Assembly (NCBI GenBank): GCA_963920705.1
Contig: CAWUCO010000271.1
Location: forward strand, 229,765 to 293,764
Length of the DNA: 64,000 bases
Direction of reading: 5' to 3'
Origin: Odiellus spinosus
Taxonomy: Eukaryota; Arthropoda; Arachnida; Opiliones; Phalangiidae
In this document: positions 34,731 through 45,345 of the stretch, piece by piece
Numbering within the stretch: the first letter of the stretch is position 1
Layout: the number at the start of each line of letters is the position of its first letter
Notes under the pieces: generated by a model
Seen by the model: only the letters and a program-made list of their open reading frames with translations
Database searches by the model: none
Told to the model about the DNA's origin: nothing
Position numbers and translations under genes: made by a program

Positions 34731-35940
34731 AGCTTCAATTATCTCCACTATAAAGCCGAGAAAAATTTCCGAAAAAAGTCATATCAAAAGCAGGCGTGTT
34801 TAGTGAACTTCGTTAGAGATCAGAGCAGAGCTAGTAAGAAGCTAGATTGAAGGTAGACGCTTTTATTGGATTAGAGATGTTAGCATTATAGAGATAGGCA
34901 GTAAGGTAATTGACTGCTATTTTCTTTTGACTTCGATTTGTTTGTGTATGTTAGTATCGTTTAGCTAAATTACAGTTAAATAGAAGTTGGGGGTTTAGAA
35001 GTACTGAAAAGCAGTTAAACTTCGTGAAGACCTTGTCAATATAGATTAACCAGCGCAGAATGTCATCACTAATTGAAGTCAACAGAGCAACTTCACCGGT
35101 GCCATTTCCATTTAACAGCAGGAAGAGACGGCCTTTCCAAAGGAATTTGGACTAAAAGCAACGAGTGTTTTGAAACTCGACATGTTAGATGAGTACAGTC
35201 ACATATATAAAAAACTATTCAAGTATGAATTTTAACGGTATGAACTTTAGTGTTTGTTTTTCTGGCTTTTGAAGATATTTCTTTTTTATTTTAGGAGTGC
35301 AGAAGGTCTTGTCAGGCTGTCAGCGGTTTTGGACAAGCTATATCCTTGGATTCTTCCAATGACTGAGATCACACGTATGATGAAAACATCAGCAATGGTC
35401 CTCTATTAGGACGTCGGAACAAGCAATTCAGACGAAACCACTACCGGAGCTATTGCCAATCGTCTACCGAGGAAGGGCTGATGGAACTTGCAGTAGAATA
35501 TCTTGGGTTTGTCCAAGAGAAAATTCCTGGAGGATCTCCCTCGTTTTATTTTCTTCTCTCCCGTGCCAACCCAGACTGAATCATTCGATTTTATCCACTC
35601 AGCGGATTAACATAATTGTGCAGTACAGCCTAATGATAACGATGGATTTATTTATATTGCTAGAATTTATATTCCACTTAAAATAAAAATTTCATTGAGT
35701 GTATCTCTACTCATCCTACGACCTGCCATAAAATAAGGGAATGGGAATTTTGAACACTCCGAGTATAATGAGAAAATTTTCATACATTGTAACATAGAGA
35801 GAAAATACAAAAACTGGCAATCAAAAGCACCCTGGGCCATTTACACATCCTTATTCTCTACCTACATTAATATTTTTTTAAAGTAGGGATAGAATAGGTT
35901 AACGTCGTCGAGGAGGTTATATTTTGGTTTCTCAACTTGT
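34731..35940 (+). repeat. Y copy 6 (subtype B, best gene-like copy)
   Basis: It begins mid-Y immediately after an X end, with CACTATAAAGCCGAG as TATA-like sequence (34744-34758), and ends GGTTATATTTTGGTTTCTC. It contains an ATG at 35060, an acceptor at 35294, a 95-codon open frame and AATAAA at 35692. It is much more diverged from the 27- and 32-kb copies than those are from each other, so at least two subtypes exist. Confidence 0.72.
35295..35579 (+). pseudogene. Exon-like 95-codon frame conserved in Y repeats
   Basis: The frame opens exactly after TTTTTTATTTTAG and runs to TGA 35577. Key wording: SLDSSND, then a single in-frame TGA (35364, Trp in other copies), HTYDENISNGPLLGRRNK, QFRRNHYR, SSTEEGLMELAVEYLGF. 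AATAAA follows 113 bp after the stop. The Y copies at 44.6, 32.5 and 0.1-0.3 kb keep DSSNDWDLSYD and ENISN/DNISN in the same frame from the same acceptor. Upstream, 35060-35160 encodes MSSLIEVNRATS and RKRRP, also shared by the copies, ending near a GTGAGT donor (mutated here). The phase between the two segments does not fit simply. I do not recognise the protein. It may be a transposon gene or a captured host gene. Confidence 0.5.
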
Positions 35941-37525
35941 TCTATATGTAAGGGCTCCCGTACACTCTCACAAGGCTTTGTTTTGGCCTACAAAATGAGA
36001 AATATTTTTCTAAAATCCCAAAATATAAAGTGAAAGCTGTACATATTTTTCAATATGCTGAATAATAAAATTCAAAGCCTTAAAATCTAACTCAACGTTT
36101 CCTTTATTGCAGGGCTGTCAGTAGCTTCTGTAATCATTTCAGAAGGCATTAATTCCAAACGAACCAATAATTTATTATTTTCAACTATTTAACAAACTTT
36201 TGGTGTTTCATAAAAAATATAACGCGCTACAAATTTAGCACGCAGTTTTTAATGCCCCTCTTAAAAATTAACTACGGTAAGCAACAACCCTTTGTGTCCT
36301 TGGTTTTCCTATACAGATTTCTAAAAATTATACTTATCTTCTTCCATGACCAAATGGTTTGAATATAATCGTCGTTATGTGCTTCGTTTCAAGAAGGTAA
36401 ATTAAACAAGTTTGTTTTCCTTTAACATTTTGCGTATTATAATGGTGAATGGGCACAGGTGAATGAGGGTTATGATAATTCGACTCATCCATTCGCTTAT
36501 ATTTCAGAGGGATTTCAATATAGCAAGGCTGCAATTTATTCGCAAGCAATTGACACGCTCGTGTAATATCTAGATGATTTTCAAAGGTTCCGGCTTTCTT
36601 TAGAGAAATGCCTGTTTAGGTTTCTCGGCGGGTTTTATTGTACCCCGCAGAAAGTAATACATCTGACAACGCTACTGGCATCCAAAAACTTTCGAGCAGA
36701 AAAAGAAACCACCATCATCTAGCTGTTTTGGTCGGTAATCGAAATCGGAACCAAATCCGATAGCGTAATATTACTTTGTCCACTAATTTATATTACTCAC
36801 CATCCATTGACGAAGGATTAATAAAGATTCGATTTTATTTACTATAGACTGTTTGAATCGTATACTATTTTGTATTCCCGAGTATAATATAAGTAATATA
36901 AAGCTTTCCTAAACTAACGAAAACCAGTTTTTTTAAATTGAAATGAATTTTACATAACTATACTGTAGTTCTCGAGAAGAACCATTAATGCCTAAAAAGT
37001 GAGCCCTAGCGACATTCCTCTACTCGGGAGAGGGGGGGCTGGAAAGTGAGGCGATACAAAGTACCTTACTTTCCAGGGCTGCTAGAAAAAAACAGTTACT
37101 GCAAAGCTGAAAAATATAGATGGCAGCACATTCAGTCAGTTTTGAAGTCTCGTGCGGTTAAGCAAACTAAAGGACGAGGTTCGCACCGACACACCCTTTG
37201 AAAGACATTGCTCATTTTAACTGAATGGTTTTTGGTTGGATTTTTTTTGGTAGTTCTTACGTATTTTATATTTGTTAAGAATAATTAAGACTAGTCAATA
37301 TATAGACAATTAAGCTACGAGGCGTTGAATAGTTTTATGGAATATAGTGACAGACTTTTGATCCTATCTGTAGTTACATACAATATATATTAGTTAACAG
37401 ATTCCCTAAGGAAAGACTGCGGGCGGGAAAAAGTTGTTTAGACCGGTTGCCGCCACGATTTATAAATCGGATTTTACTCATTTCGCAAACTCCGCTCGAA
37501 CTTGGGGAAAGCGTGATTGTCTTAC
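35941..37525. other. No recognised repeat; possible host sequence
   Basis: No coherent ORFs or repeat families. It lies immediately beside the candidate host exons on the minus strand, so it may be intron or flank of that gene. Confidence 0.4.
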
Positions 37526-37605
37526 GCTCGTAGAAGAACGAAGCGAAGAAGTCCCAGAGAATGTTTCCAAATCCGGTTGTAGTCGGGATCCTGCGGCGGA
37601 GACAT
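37526..37605 (-). CDS. Candidate host exon (downstream of 37963-38151)
   Basis: On the minus strand an acceptor TTCTTGTCAATCAG precedes an 80-bp open segment reading MSPPQDPDYNRIWKHSLG, then LLRFVLLRA. It is followed by GC|GTAAGA, a good donor; if unspliced, the frame ends two bases later at TAA. It begins in phase 0, matching the phase-0 donor of the upstream exon, so the two join without a frame break. No known domain recognised. The Met is probably internal, not a start. Confidence 0.35.
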
Positions 37606-37962
37606 CTGATTGACAAGAACATCGTGGCAGCGGACAGAAACATCGTCAGAAAGAAACAAGAGACGGACTGAGGGGTGGATATCGGAAACCAAAAACGGAT
37701 ATAGTTATCGTACAAAATCTCTCGGCTTGAAAGAATTTCTCCTTTCTCTAGAGTTGAATCGGAGAAAAGAAAAACCTCGTGAGCTTCGGCGCTGAAATTC
37801 GAATCTCAATTCCATCAAATAATTTAACCTTCGAGAACTCCCTTCCATCACTCGACGCCACACGTTTCAATGTTCTAGAACGTGGCTCGGAGTTGAGATT
37901 CGAGCTCCGAAATATAATTGGAGCCCGCGCCTGATTAATTCTAAATGGTTAATTTGGTTTAC

Positions 37963-38151
37963 CTGAATGTCAATTTCAACGAGTGTACTGGAATGTTTCC
38001 AAACCAGCGGGGGATCAATGGTGAAATAAAACCACGATTGCCAAGAGTGAATAGGCGTCAATAGAGTGTAGTTTGAACCCTTGTAATGTTTCTCTACGAG
38101 CGAAAATATCGCATCTAAGCTGTTGGGACTCAAATAATACCCACCATCTTT
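37963..38151 (-). CDS. Candidate host exon, 63 codons
   Basis: The minus strand shows TTGCATTTTTCAG|AAAGATGG at the acceptor and GACATTCAG|GTAAAC at the donor. Between them are 189 bp fully open in phase 0. The peptide starts KDGGYYLSPNSLDAIFSLVE and includes LLTPIHSWQSWFYF, then TIDPPLVWKHSSTLVEID. Codon choice and composition look unlike the surrounding repeats, and no repeat copy of it exists in the window. I do not recognise the family. It reads like an interior exon of a cellular protein with a folded beta-rich or enzyme-like segment. The rest of the gene would lie outside the readable parts, with 17-bp and 23-bp minisatellites in its upstream intron or flank. Confidence 0.45.
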
Positions 38152-38283
38152 CTGAAAAATGCAATGAGCGATGACTACCGAAAAATATTCATTTTCTCTC
38201 TTGGAGAAGGACGTGGATTTAAGCGACCACGTACGAAGATAGTGGCGCAATTATTCGAGGTAGATGCGTTTATCGTCGCGGGC

Positions 38284-38412
38284 TTCGGTGAGGAGTTTGC
38301 TCGGGTGTGTAGTTTGCTCGGGTGTGGAGTTTGCTCGGGTGTGGAGTTTGCTCGGGTGTGGAGTTTGCTCGGGTGTGGAGTTTCCTCGGGTGTGGAATTG
38401 GCTCGGGTGTGA
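38284..38412 (+). repeat. 17-bp minisatellite, about 7-8 units
   Basis: The unit is GCTCGGGTGTGGAGTTT, with variant first and last units (TGTAGTTT, GTGGAATTG). It is close to the candidate exon at 37963-38151. Confidence 0.9.
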
Positions 38413-38564
38413 CGCTAATTAAGCCGGGGAATAATGTTTTTCGGTAGCGGACCCGTTTTCTCTAGTTAAGAGAGTGGATTATGGACGCCGCACTTTAAGT
38501 AGTCTGTCGCCACACCCAGCGCTGGCGAATGGTTGACGAATCGGGCGCGGATACGCTCCCATCT

Positions 38565-39597
38565 ATAGCGAGCCAAAGCGGACAAAATTCGAAAAACTCT
38601 CCCTCTCCCTCTAAAATACGCGATCCCTCTCCCGATAACACGTTCCCTGCCCTTCAATATACGCGTTCTCTCCTCGAGATGCGTTCTCTCTCCTCGAATT
38701 TGGTTCCTTCTCCCCGAGATTGGTGGTTCCCTCTTTCCGAGATTGGTTCCCTCTCCCCGAGATTGGTGGTTCCCTCTCCCCGAGATTGGTGGTTCCCTCT
38801 CCCCGAGACTGGTGGTTCCCTCTCCCCGAGATTGATGGTTCCCTCTCCCCGAGATTGATGGTTCCCTCTCCCCGAGATTGATGGTTCCCTCTCCCCGAGA
38901 TTGATGGTTCCCTCTCCCCGAGATTGGTGGTTCCCTCTCCCCGAGATTGGTGGTTCCCTCTCCCCGAGATTGGTGGTTCCCTCTCCCCGAGATTGGTGGT
39001 TCCCTCTCCCCGAGATTGGTGGTTCCCTCTCCCCGAGATTGGTGGTTCCCTCTCCCCGAGATTGGTGGTTCCCTCTCCCCGAGATTGGTGGTTCCCTCTC
39101 CCCGAGATTGGTGGTTCCCTCTCCCCGAGATTGGTGGTTCCCTCTCCCCGAGATTATTGGTTCCCTCTCCCCGAGATTGGTGGTTCCGTCTCCCCGAGAT
39201 TGGTGGTTCCGTCTCCCCGAGACTGGTGGTTCCCTTTCCCCGAGAATGGTGGTTCCCTCTCCCCAAGATTGATGGTTCCCTCTCCCCGAGATTGGTCGTT
39301 CCCTCTCCCCGAGATTGGTCGTTCCCTCTCCCCGAGATTGGTCGTTCCCTCTCCCCGAGATTGGTGGTTTCCTTTCCCCGAGATTAGTCGTTCCATCTCC
39401 CTAAAACGCGCCCTCCCTTCGAAACGCGGCCCCGATACTCGGATCTTGTTCCTGACACTCGAGAATCGCGCGCGCGCCCTCGAGATTGCACACTGGCTTG
39501 CTTGTTTTTCTTCTTAACTTTGTCAAAGCCACATTTTTTGAGGGGTCTACCATTAAGGAAAAGTTCTGTACGTAGAATGAAAACTACTGTCATTAAT
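38565..39597 (+). repeat. Repeat Z copy 1
   Basis: Left flank AGCGAGCCAAAGCGGACA, then CAATATACGCGTTC, a long 23-bp array, then GCGCCCTCCCTTCGAAACGC and TTGTCAAAGCCACATTTTTT to GAAAACTACTGTCAT. The same order occurs inverted at 46245-46820. No TIR or target duplication found. Confidence 0.82.
38700..39400 (+). repeat. 23-bp minisatellite, about 30 units
   Basis: The unit is GATTGGTGGTTCCCTCTCCCC plus GA (23 bp). Variants have GATGG, TCGTT or TATTGG at the centre. 23 is not a multiple of 3, so every open frame repeats a 23-residue peptide. The long ORFs here (up to 266 codons, both strands) follow from that periodicity. Confidence 0.93.
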
Positions 39598-39643
39598 ACT
39601 ACAAAATAATCTAGACACTGTAGGGGTAGTATATTAAATAAAC

Positions 39644-39959
39644 TGCACATGTGGCAAAGTGTGCATTGAGAAAGGAAACTAGGTGATAGAATAAAGGAAC
39701 ATTGTAGAGATATAAAAAATAATAACCTTAATAACGCAATATCTTTACACCTAAAAAATTGTGATCCCAAGAGACACAAAATAGATTTCGATAATATAGA
39801 AATTTTAATCAAAGAAAACGCCTACCATAATAGGAAGATTTTAGAATAATTTTTATTAAAAAATATTATCGAAATATGAACAGTGAACCGGGATTAAAAA
39901 ATAAATGGGACATAACCAAACTATTTTCTAATGCCCGCACTGTTAATCAATTGGGTTAA
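39644..39959 (+). pseudogene. Penelope-like element GIY-YIG relic 2
   Basis: CTCGKVCIEKGN, then in a shifted frame LGDRIKEHCRDIKNNN, AISLHLKNC, HKIDFDNIEILIKENA and NRKILE, then in a third frame FIKKYYRNMNSEPGL up to a stop at 39957. Order and key residues (the Arg in DRIKEH and the NRKILE Glu) match the GIY-YIG endonuclease of Penelope-like elements. Two frameshifts. The YIG core is degraded (CIE). It lies directly after repeat Z, with no RT visible upstream. Confidence 0.75.
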
Positions 39960-40254
39960 AAACATTAAAAAACAATATTAAAATTAGTATATGAGCAAAT
40001 GTAAGACCTAGCTCTTATCAGATTGAATAACGAACCGCGGCTCGAAACTGTTTCAATTTTTATAATAAATCCATTTTATTTAACATGGTCACGTGTTTTT
40101 CTTCGTAAATTGGTTTCTACTAGTTGTATACTGTCACGATTAACCGAGGTTTATTGAACTGAGAAGGCTATGTAAACCTCGGTTAAATCTGGTTAAACCG
40201 GCTAGTTACGCCTCGTCTGAAAAGGGTATAAGTGGGCTAATTTCAACAAGTGAT

Positions 40255-40925
40255 TTTTACCTCCCCGACTGAACTTTAGTTCAGGGGGAGGTTTTACACT
40301 GGTCGTGTCTGTGTCTGTGTGTGTGTCACTTCCTGTGTAAGCGGATATCCTGTGACCGAGCTCGTGGAGCCAAAAGTCTAGAGACATTATCATACCAGCT
40401 TATCGTTCAATTCCGTTTAACGGGAATTACCTCCTTTAAGCGTGGCTGCCACATTAAGTTTCAAGTGTCGTGCAATGATATGCAATAGGACGTCTCCAAT
40501 TGCATATTCCACCATCCACTTTACGGTCAAACCTCGATGCTGGACAGTTGAAGGCGATTATACGCAATGGGACGTCTCCCACTGTTATAATCACCTCCGA
40601 CCATCCCCACACCAACGTCCAACCTCCAGTGTCCGATCTCAGCGGGCCATACTAGCGAGGCGTCCCTCGCTAATATGGTCAACGTCAACCTTCCACTCTC
40701 CAAACATCGCCCCACCAATGGGTAAATTCGCTTTGCAAACCAAGGACCTAGAGATCAAGAATCGTCTAGACATTGAAGGGAGGGGCTTTTCCTCCCAACT
40801 CCATGGCCACATTGCTCGATTAACAAAGCCCTTCGAAGTGTTTATATACTACCTTTATGAAGTGAATGCAAATAAGCCTTATGGTGTGATATCGTTTAGG
40901 TAAATGAAATGCAATATTAATTTAT
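40255..40925 (+). repeat. Repeat X copy 7
   Basis: Full X with an intact hairpin and a short (GT)n. Close to copy 4. It continues into linker arm 40926-41180 and, beyond a LINE insertion, into Y at 43954. Confidence 0.82.
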
Positions 40926-41180
40926 ATTATAATTCAAAAGGTTCAACTTAATCTAATCAATAATGTAGCTGAAAAATCAATTTAAAATTCGAGATAGTTT
41001 AGAAGTTATATAAGAAATTGACCAAAAAGTTAAAGAAATTTGACCGTTTAATAAACAGCTTCAGTTAGCAACACACGCTAAGCTGTTTTGCATATATCAT
41101 TTAGTCCAAAAAGCAATGGTATAATGGGCAGTATAGGCTAAGGATTGCTTCAAACTTGGGGTGGATTGAAGAATCTAAAT
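40926..41180 (+). repeat. Y linker arm, cut by LINE 2
   Basis: Linker arm up to GGATTGAAGAATCTAAAT. In the intact unit at 27058 the next bases are AAAGGTACGTTTACACG, and here those appear only after the LINE, at about 43955. Confidence 0.75.
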
Positions 41181-43953
41181 ATTCAATTCAATTCAATTAA
41201 TTTATTTCTAGAATAGTTATCAGATTACATTACTCAGTTAGTTGGAGGCGAAGTCAGGGCTGACTTTAAGGTCTCCGCGTGCAGGACAGAGTCCCATTGT
41301 ATTATAGAATTTGTATCTAAATTATATCTCCATTTGTGTGACAATATCTTTCACTTTTTTTTTAAATAGTGCTATGGGGTCTAGTTGGTTATAAGTATAA
41401 TTTAGGTCATTGAACATTTTTGCTCCACGTACAAAAACCGAGTGAAGTTTTTTTGTGGTTTTAGCAAGTGGTATATTTATTAGATTATTTTTCCTGACAT
41501 TGTATCGACATGCAGCGCTGAAACTGAATTCGTTGTGCTAATTGCAATAAAGTGACTTATAGATAAAAACCAATGTCGCGTATTTTATTAGACCTTTAAT
41601 ATTAAGAATATTAAGATCGCGGAAAATAGGCGCAGTATGCTCTCTAAAGGAGCTACCATTTATAATTCTTATAACTCGTTTTTGTATAATTTCTAATCTA
41701 TTGATATTTTTATTTGCAGTATTTCCCCATACGTGGATGGTATAGTATAGGTGCGGGTATATTAGAGCGTAATACAATTGTTTCCTTAGCCTCAAACTAA
41801 AGTATCTTTTATTTGTATTAATTCTATAGGTATTATAAGATAGTATTTTTGCTACTTTATCCACTTGCTTATCCCAGGTGAGGTTGCAATCCATCCATAC
41901 ACCTAGGTATTTATACTCTTCGACTCTGTCAAGTTTATTACCCCCTATTGTAATTGATAGGTTACGTTCATTAGGCTTGTTTCTGTTGCTTATTACCATG
42001 TATTCTGTTTTATCGTAGTTCAATTCAAGGCAGTTTTGAGACACCCACTCCTGTAGAATGATAATACAATCATTAGCGGCTTGCTCTAATTTCCTCAAGT
42101 CTGGTCCCTCAAAAATTCCAATCGTGTCATCCGCGTATAGCTTAGTCACATCTTCTGGACAACTTTTTATAAGATCATTTATATAGAGATTAAACAACAG
42201 CGGAGATAGGATGGAACCCTGAGGGACCCCCCTAAATATGTATTTCTTCTGTGATAAATTTACTCCAATTTTAGTTTGCGCGGTTCTATTCGTTAGGTAA
42301 GATTTCAGCCTTAAGTAAGCCCTGTCACGTATACCCATAATCTGAAGTTTATGTAATAATCTCTCATGGCTGACGAAATCAAAGGCTTTCCTGAAATCTA
42401 AATAGATAGCCAGGACATAGTCACTTTTGTCTAAAGCTTCAATTATTTTCTTATAAACATGTGTCAAAGCCGAATCCACTCCACTTTTCTCTCTAAAGCC
42501 GAATTGATTTATATCAACAAGTCCGTATGTGCTACTAAAACTCGTTAATCTGGTATAAAAAATTTTATCAAAGACTTTAGCTATGGCTGACAGTAGAGAA
42601 ATTGGTCTGTAGTTGGAGGGATCATTTTTGTCGCCTTTTGTATGGATTGGTATAATTATACTATTCTTATGAGTATCAGGATATATACCTTGTTCAAAAG
42701 AGAGATTAATTAAGTGGCAGAGTTGACGAGCTAAGTATAATCCCACATGTTTTAGAATTCTAGGAGCGAAATCATCATCACCAGAGGCGGAATTACTTCG
42801 TAGGTTTTTAATTGTTAGAAGTACTTCAGCTTCATTAGTCTCATTTAGTACCATTGTATTAGCTACGTGTTTAACATTGTTAAAGGTATGTCTGTCATTA
42901 CCACCAACTTCGCTTTCCGAGTGTATGTTTATGCCTTGTTGTGTAAAAAAATCATTAAAGGTATCCGGGGAAGTAGTTGTTTTTATGGGACTATTTTTTG
43001 TATTTCCCATTATGTTATTCATGTTTTTCCAAATTTCTCTTGGGGTAGGACTATTAGTGATAAGGTCACTATAGTATTTGATTCTGGCATTTCGAACCCA
43101 GTTACTACATTGACTTCTATACTTTACATAGGTGGCGCGGTTAGACTCAGTGGGATGTCGTTCAGCTATTTTCCCCAATTTATTCTTGCCCCTTAATTTT
43201 TGTTTAAGTTCCGCAGTTATCCATTGCTCATTAATTTTTTTATTTCGGGGTGTCATGAAGGGGAAACACGATTTATACAACTCAGTTATAACTTGTAAAA
43301 AGTATGCAGACGCTACATTTGTATCTTTCATGGTATACAGATTATGCCAGTCTTGGTGTGCCATCTTACTTTTAAATATATCCATGTTGTTTTTACTTAG
43401 ATTGCGTATTTGCTTAAGGGGGAAAGCATTGTCCCTGTTTGTCTCGTAGGTAATATGCACTGGCCGATGATCTGTTACGATGGTTTTTATAAGTGTTTTT
43501 ACTGTAATGTCTAGTGTAAATGTTGCAAAACGGGGATCTATTAGTGTTGAGGATGTTTGTGTTACCCTAGTAGGGGTGTTGACAAGCTGCTTAAAGCCAT
43601 AGCTTGAAGTTAGGTCATGTAATTTACGTGTTTCCACACCCCATGTTAGCATATCGATATTAAAATCTCCTAACAAATTTTTTTTCGAGTTTGCCGGGCC
43701 CATTTTAGTGATAATTTCCTCCAAAGCATCAATAAAATCATTGACGTCATTGTGCGGTCTGTAAATAACACTGATATAGATATCATCCAATTTAATACAA
43801 AAACATTCTATAATTGGTCTAGAAAAACAGGCATTATCCACAACATCGAAAGGTATGGTGCTATTAATATACATTCCCACACCCCCACCAGTTTTATTCG
43901 TAACGATTTATTCCCACGTATTAATACCCATCAAGGCTAATACTATGTTGCCT
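41181..43953 (-). mobile_element. CR1-group LINE 2, 5'-truncated, young
   Basis: A minus-strand non-LTR element splitting an X-Y unit. The 3' tail is (ATTGA)n at 41181-41200 on the minus strand. The 5' end is cut inside the endonuclease domain (starts near KTGGGVGMYIN), as expected from incomplete target-primed reverse transcription. The ORF is uninterrupted for 780 codons, so insertion is recent compared with LINE 1 and the host repeat. Confidence 0.92.
41322..43880 (-). pseudogene. LINE 2 ORF2: partial endonuclease plus reverse transcriptase
   Basis: Endonuclease part (residues 1 to about 130): ISVIYRPHNDVNDF and LLGDFNIDMLTWG; the N-terminal catalytic strands are missing through 5' truncation. 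Reverse transcriptase (about 375-640): PSNYRPISLLSAIAKVFDK, NQFGFREKSGVDSA, AIYLDFRKAFDFVSH, GVPQGSILSPLLFNLYIND and the catalytic LYADDTIG near residue 585. Then the YKYLGVWMD thumb and a YYTIHVWGNTANKN region. A TAG at 41538-41540 interrupts the frame, but the same frame continues for 72 codons (FVRGAKMFNDLNY, ALFKKKVKDIV) to TAA at 41322, matching the LINE 1 C-terminus. The TAG therefore probably removes a real C-terminal segment. Confidence 0.92.
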
Positions 43954-45345
43954 AGGTACGTTTACACGGGCATCCAAGATAGAAACGACATAAGATTTAA
44001 AGCTGAGGCGGATTGATACAAAATGTTAAACCTCTTAAGAAAAATTATAGTCGTGAAAACTCCCCTTGGACAGAAGTACAGTAGGTTTCCCGTGTTTAAA
44101 AAACAACAATTTTGAATAAAAAATGGACATCTGATGGAAAAAAATAGGCTTCAGTTTTCTCCACTATAAAACCAAGAAACATATCCGATTATTTTCATAA
44201 TCAAAAGAAGCCTTGTACAGTGAACTTCGTTAGCAGACCAGGAGACGAGACGAGACGAGACGAGACGAAAGAGAGCTATAATGGCTTAAGTGAGAAAATC
44301 AACCAGCTCAGAATGCCATCAACATTTGAAGTCAACAGAGCAGCGACACGGCTTTCATTTATCACCAGAAAGAGACGGCCTGGCTACGAAGAATGGAAAC
44401 ATGCAAGCAGATAGTGTTTTCGGACTCGACATATGAGATACTTACAGTCAGTAAAAGCTCGACCGTTCTTAATACGGCCTCGTTATTCTAAACATAAAAG
44501 GATCTATTCAAGTATAAATAATAACGGTATGGGAATTATTCTACTTTCAGTCTTTAAGATTTTTTTATCATAGGAGTGGAAACTAACGTCTTGTCAGCCG
44601 GTTTGGAAAATAACCTCTCGACCAACTCCATCCTTGGATTCTTCCAATGACTGGGATCTCTCGTATGATGAAAATATCAGTAATGATCCTCTATTAGCAC
44701 GTCAAAACCAGAATTTCAGACGAAAACTGTACCGGAAGTACTTGCCAATCATCTACCGATAATGGGTTTTAAATTCATTCTAGAATATTTCTTGGTTTGT
44801 CCAAGAGGAACTTCCTACCATATCTTCGTCGTTTTAATTCCTTGTATTCCTTGCCATCCCAGACTAAATCCTACGTCTTTATCAAATCAGTGGATTATCA
44901 AAGATAATCACGCAGTATAGCCTATGCTCAAGTGTTAAATTATATTACAAGCACTTGTATTTTACATATTTACTTTGAAAATAAACATTTAATTTGGTGT
45001 GTCTATTAACAAATCTACGCCCTGCCGCATATAATTATGGGTAACGTAGGACATTTCATTTGGTGTGTATATTAAGAGGTCTACGACCTGCCGCATATAA
45101 TTACGGGTAACGCACGACACTCTTTTGCATTCTCTGAATCCTTGAGGTTAAAGCAAAATTTTTATACTCCGTAACCTAGATGGGAAATAGAGAAGTGTGA
45201 TTGAAATGCACGCTGTTTCTTCTACTCTTCCAATACTCTACATTTCTTTTCATCTTTTATTTTAGGTAGGGTTAGGTTAGATTATGTTACCTTAACGTCG
45301 GGGTCGGGGAGGTTATATTTTGGTTTCCCAACTTGTTTCTACTTA
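43954..45345 (+). repeat. Y copy 7 (right half of LINE-split unit)
   Basis: ACGTTTACACGGGCATCC to GGTTATATTTTGGTTTCCC. TATA-like CACTATAAAACC at 44161-44172. A frame at 44220-44414 has FVSRPGDET, PSTFEVNRAATRLSF and RKRRPGYEEW. The exon-like block from about 44574 contains SSNDWDLSYDENISND and PLLARQNQNFRRKLYRK. AATAAA at about 44980, two 65-bp units after it. Confidence 0.75.

Noticed and set aside
38466..39517. Long ORFs (up to 266 codons) on both strands over the 23-bp array
   Set aside because: The period 23 is not divisible by 3, so any stop-free unit gives open frames with a 23-residue repeat. Several frames and both strands are open at once. No start context or flanking exon evidence.
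23336..40903. ORFs starting MAATLSFKCRA in several X copies
   Set aside because: The frame is present because X copies are similar, but lengths and downstream frames differ between copies and stops fall at different places. No domain.
42867..43449. Plus-strand ORFs of about 105 codons
   Set aside because: Antisense shadows of the LINE 2 reverse transcriptase.
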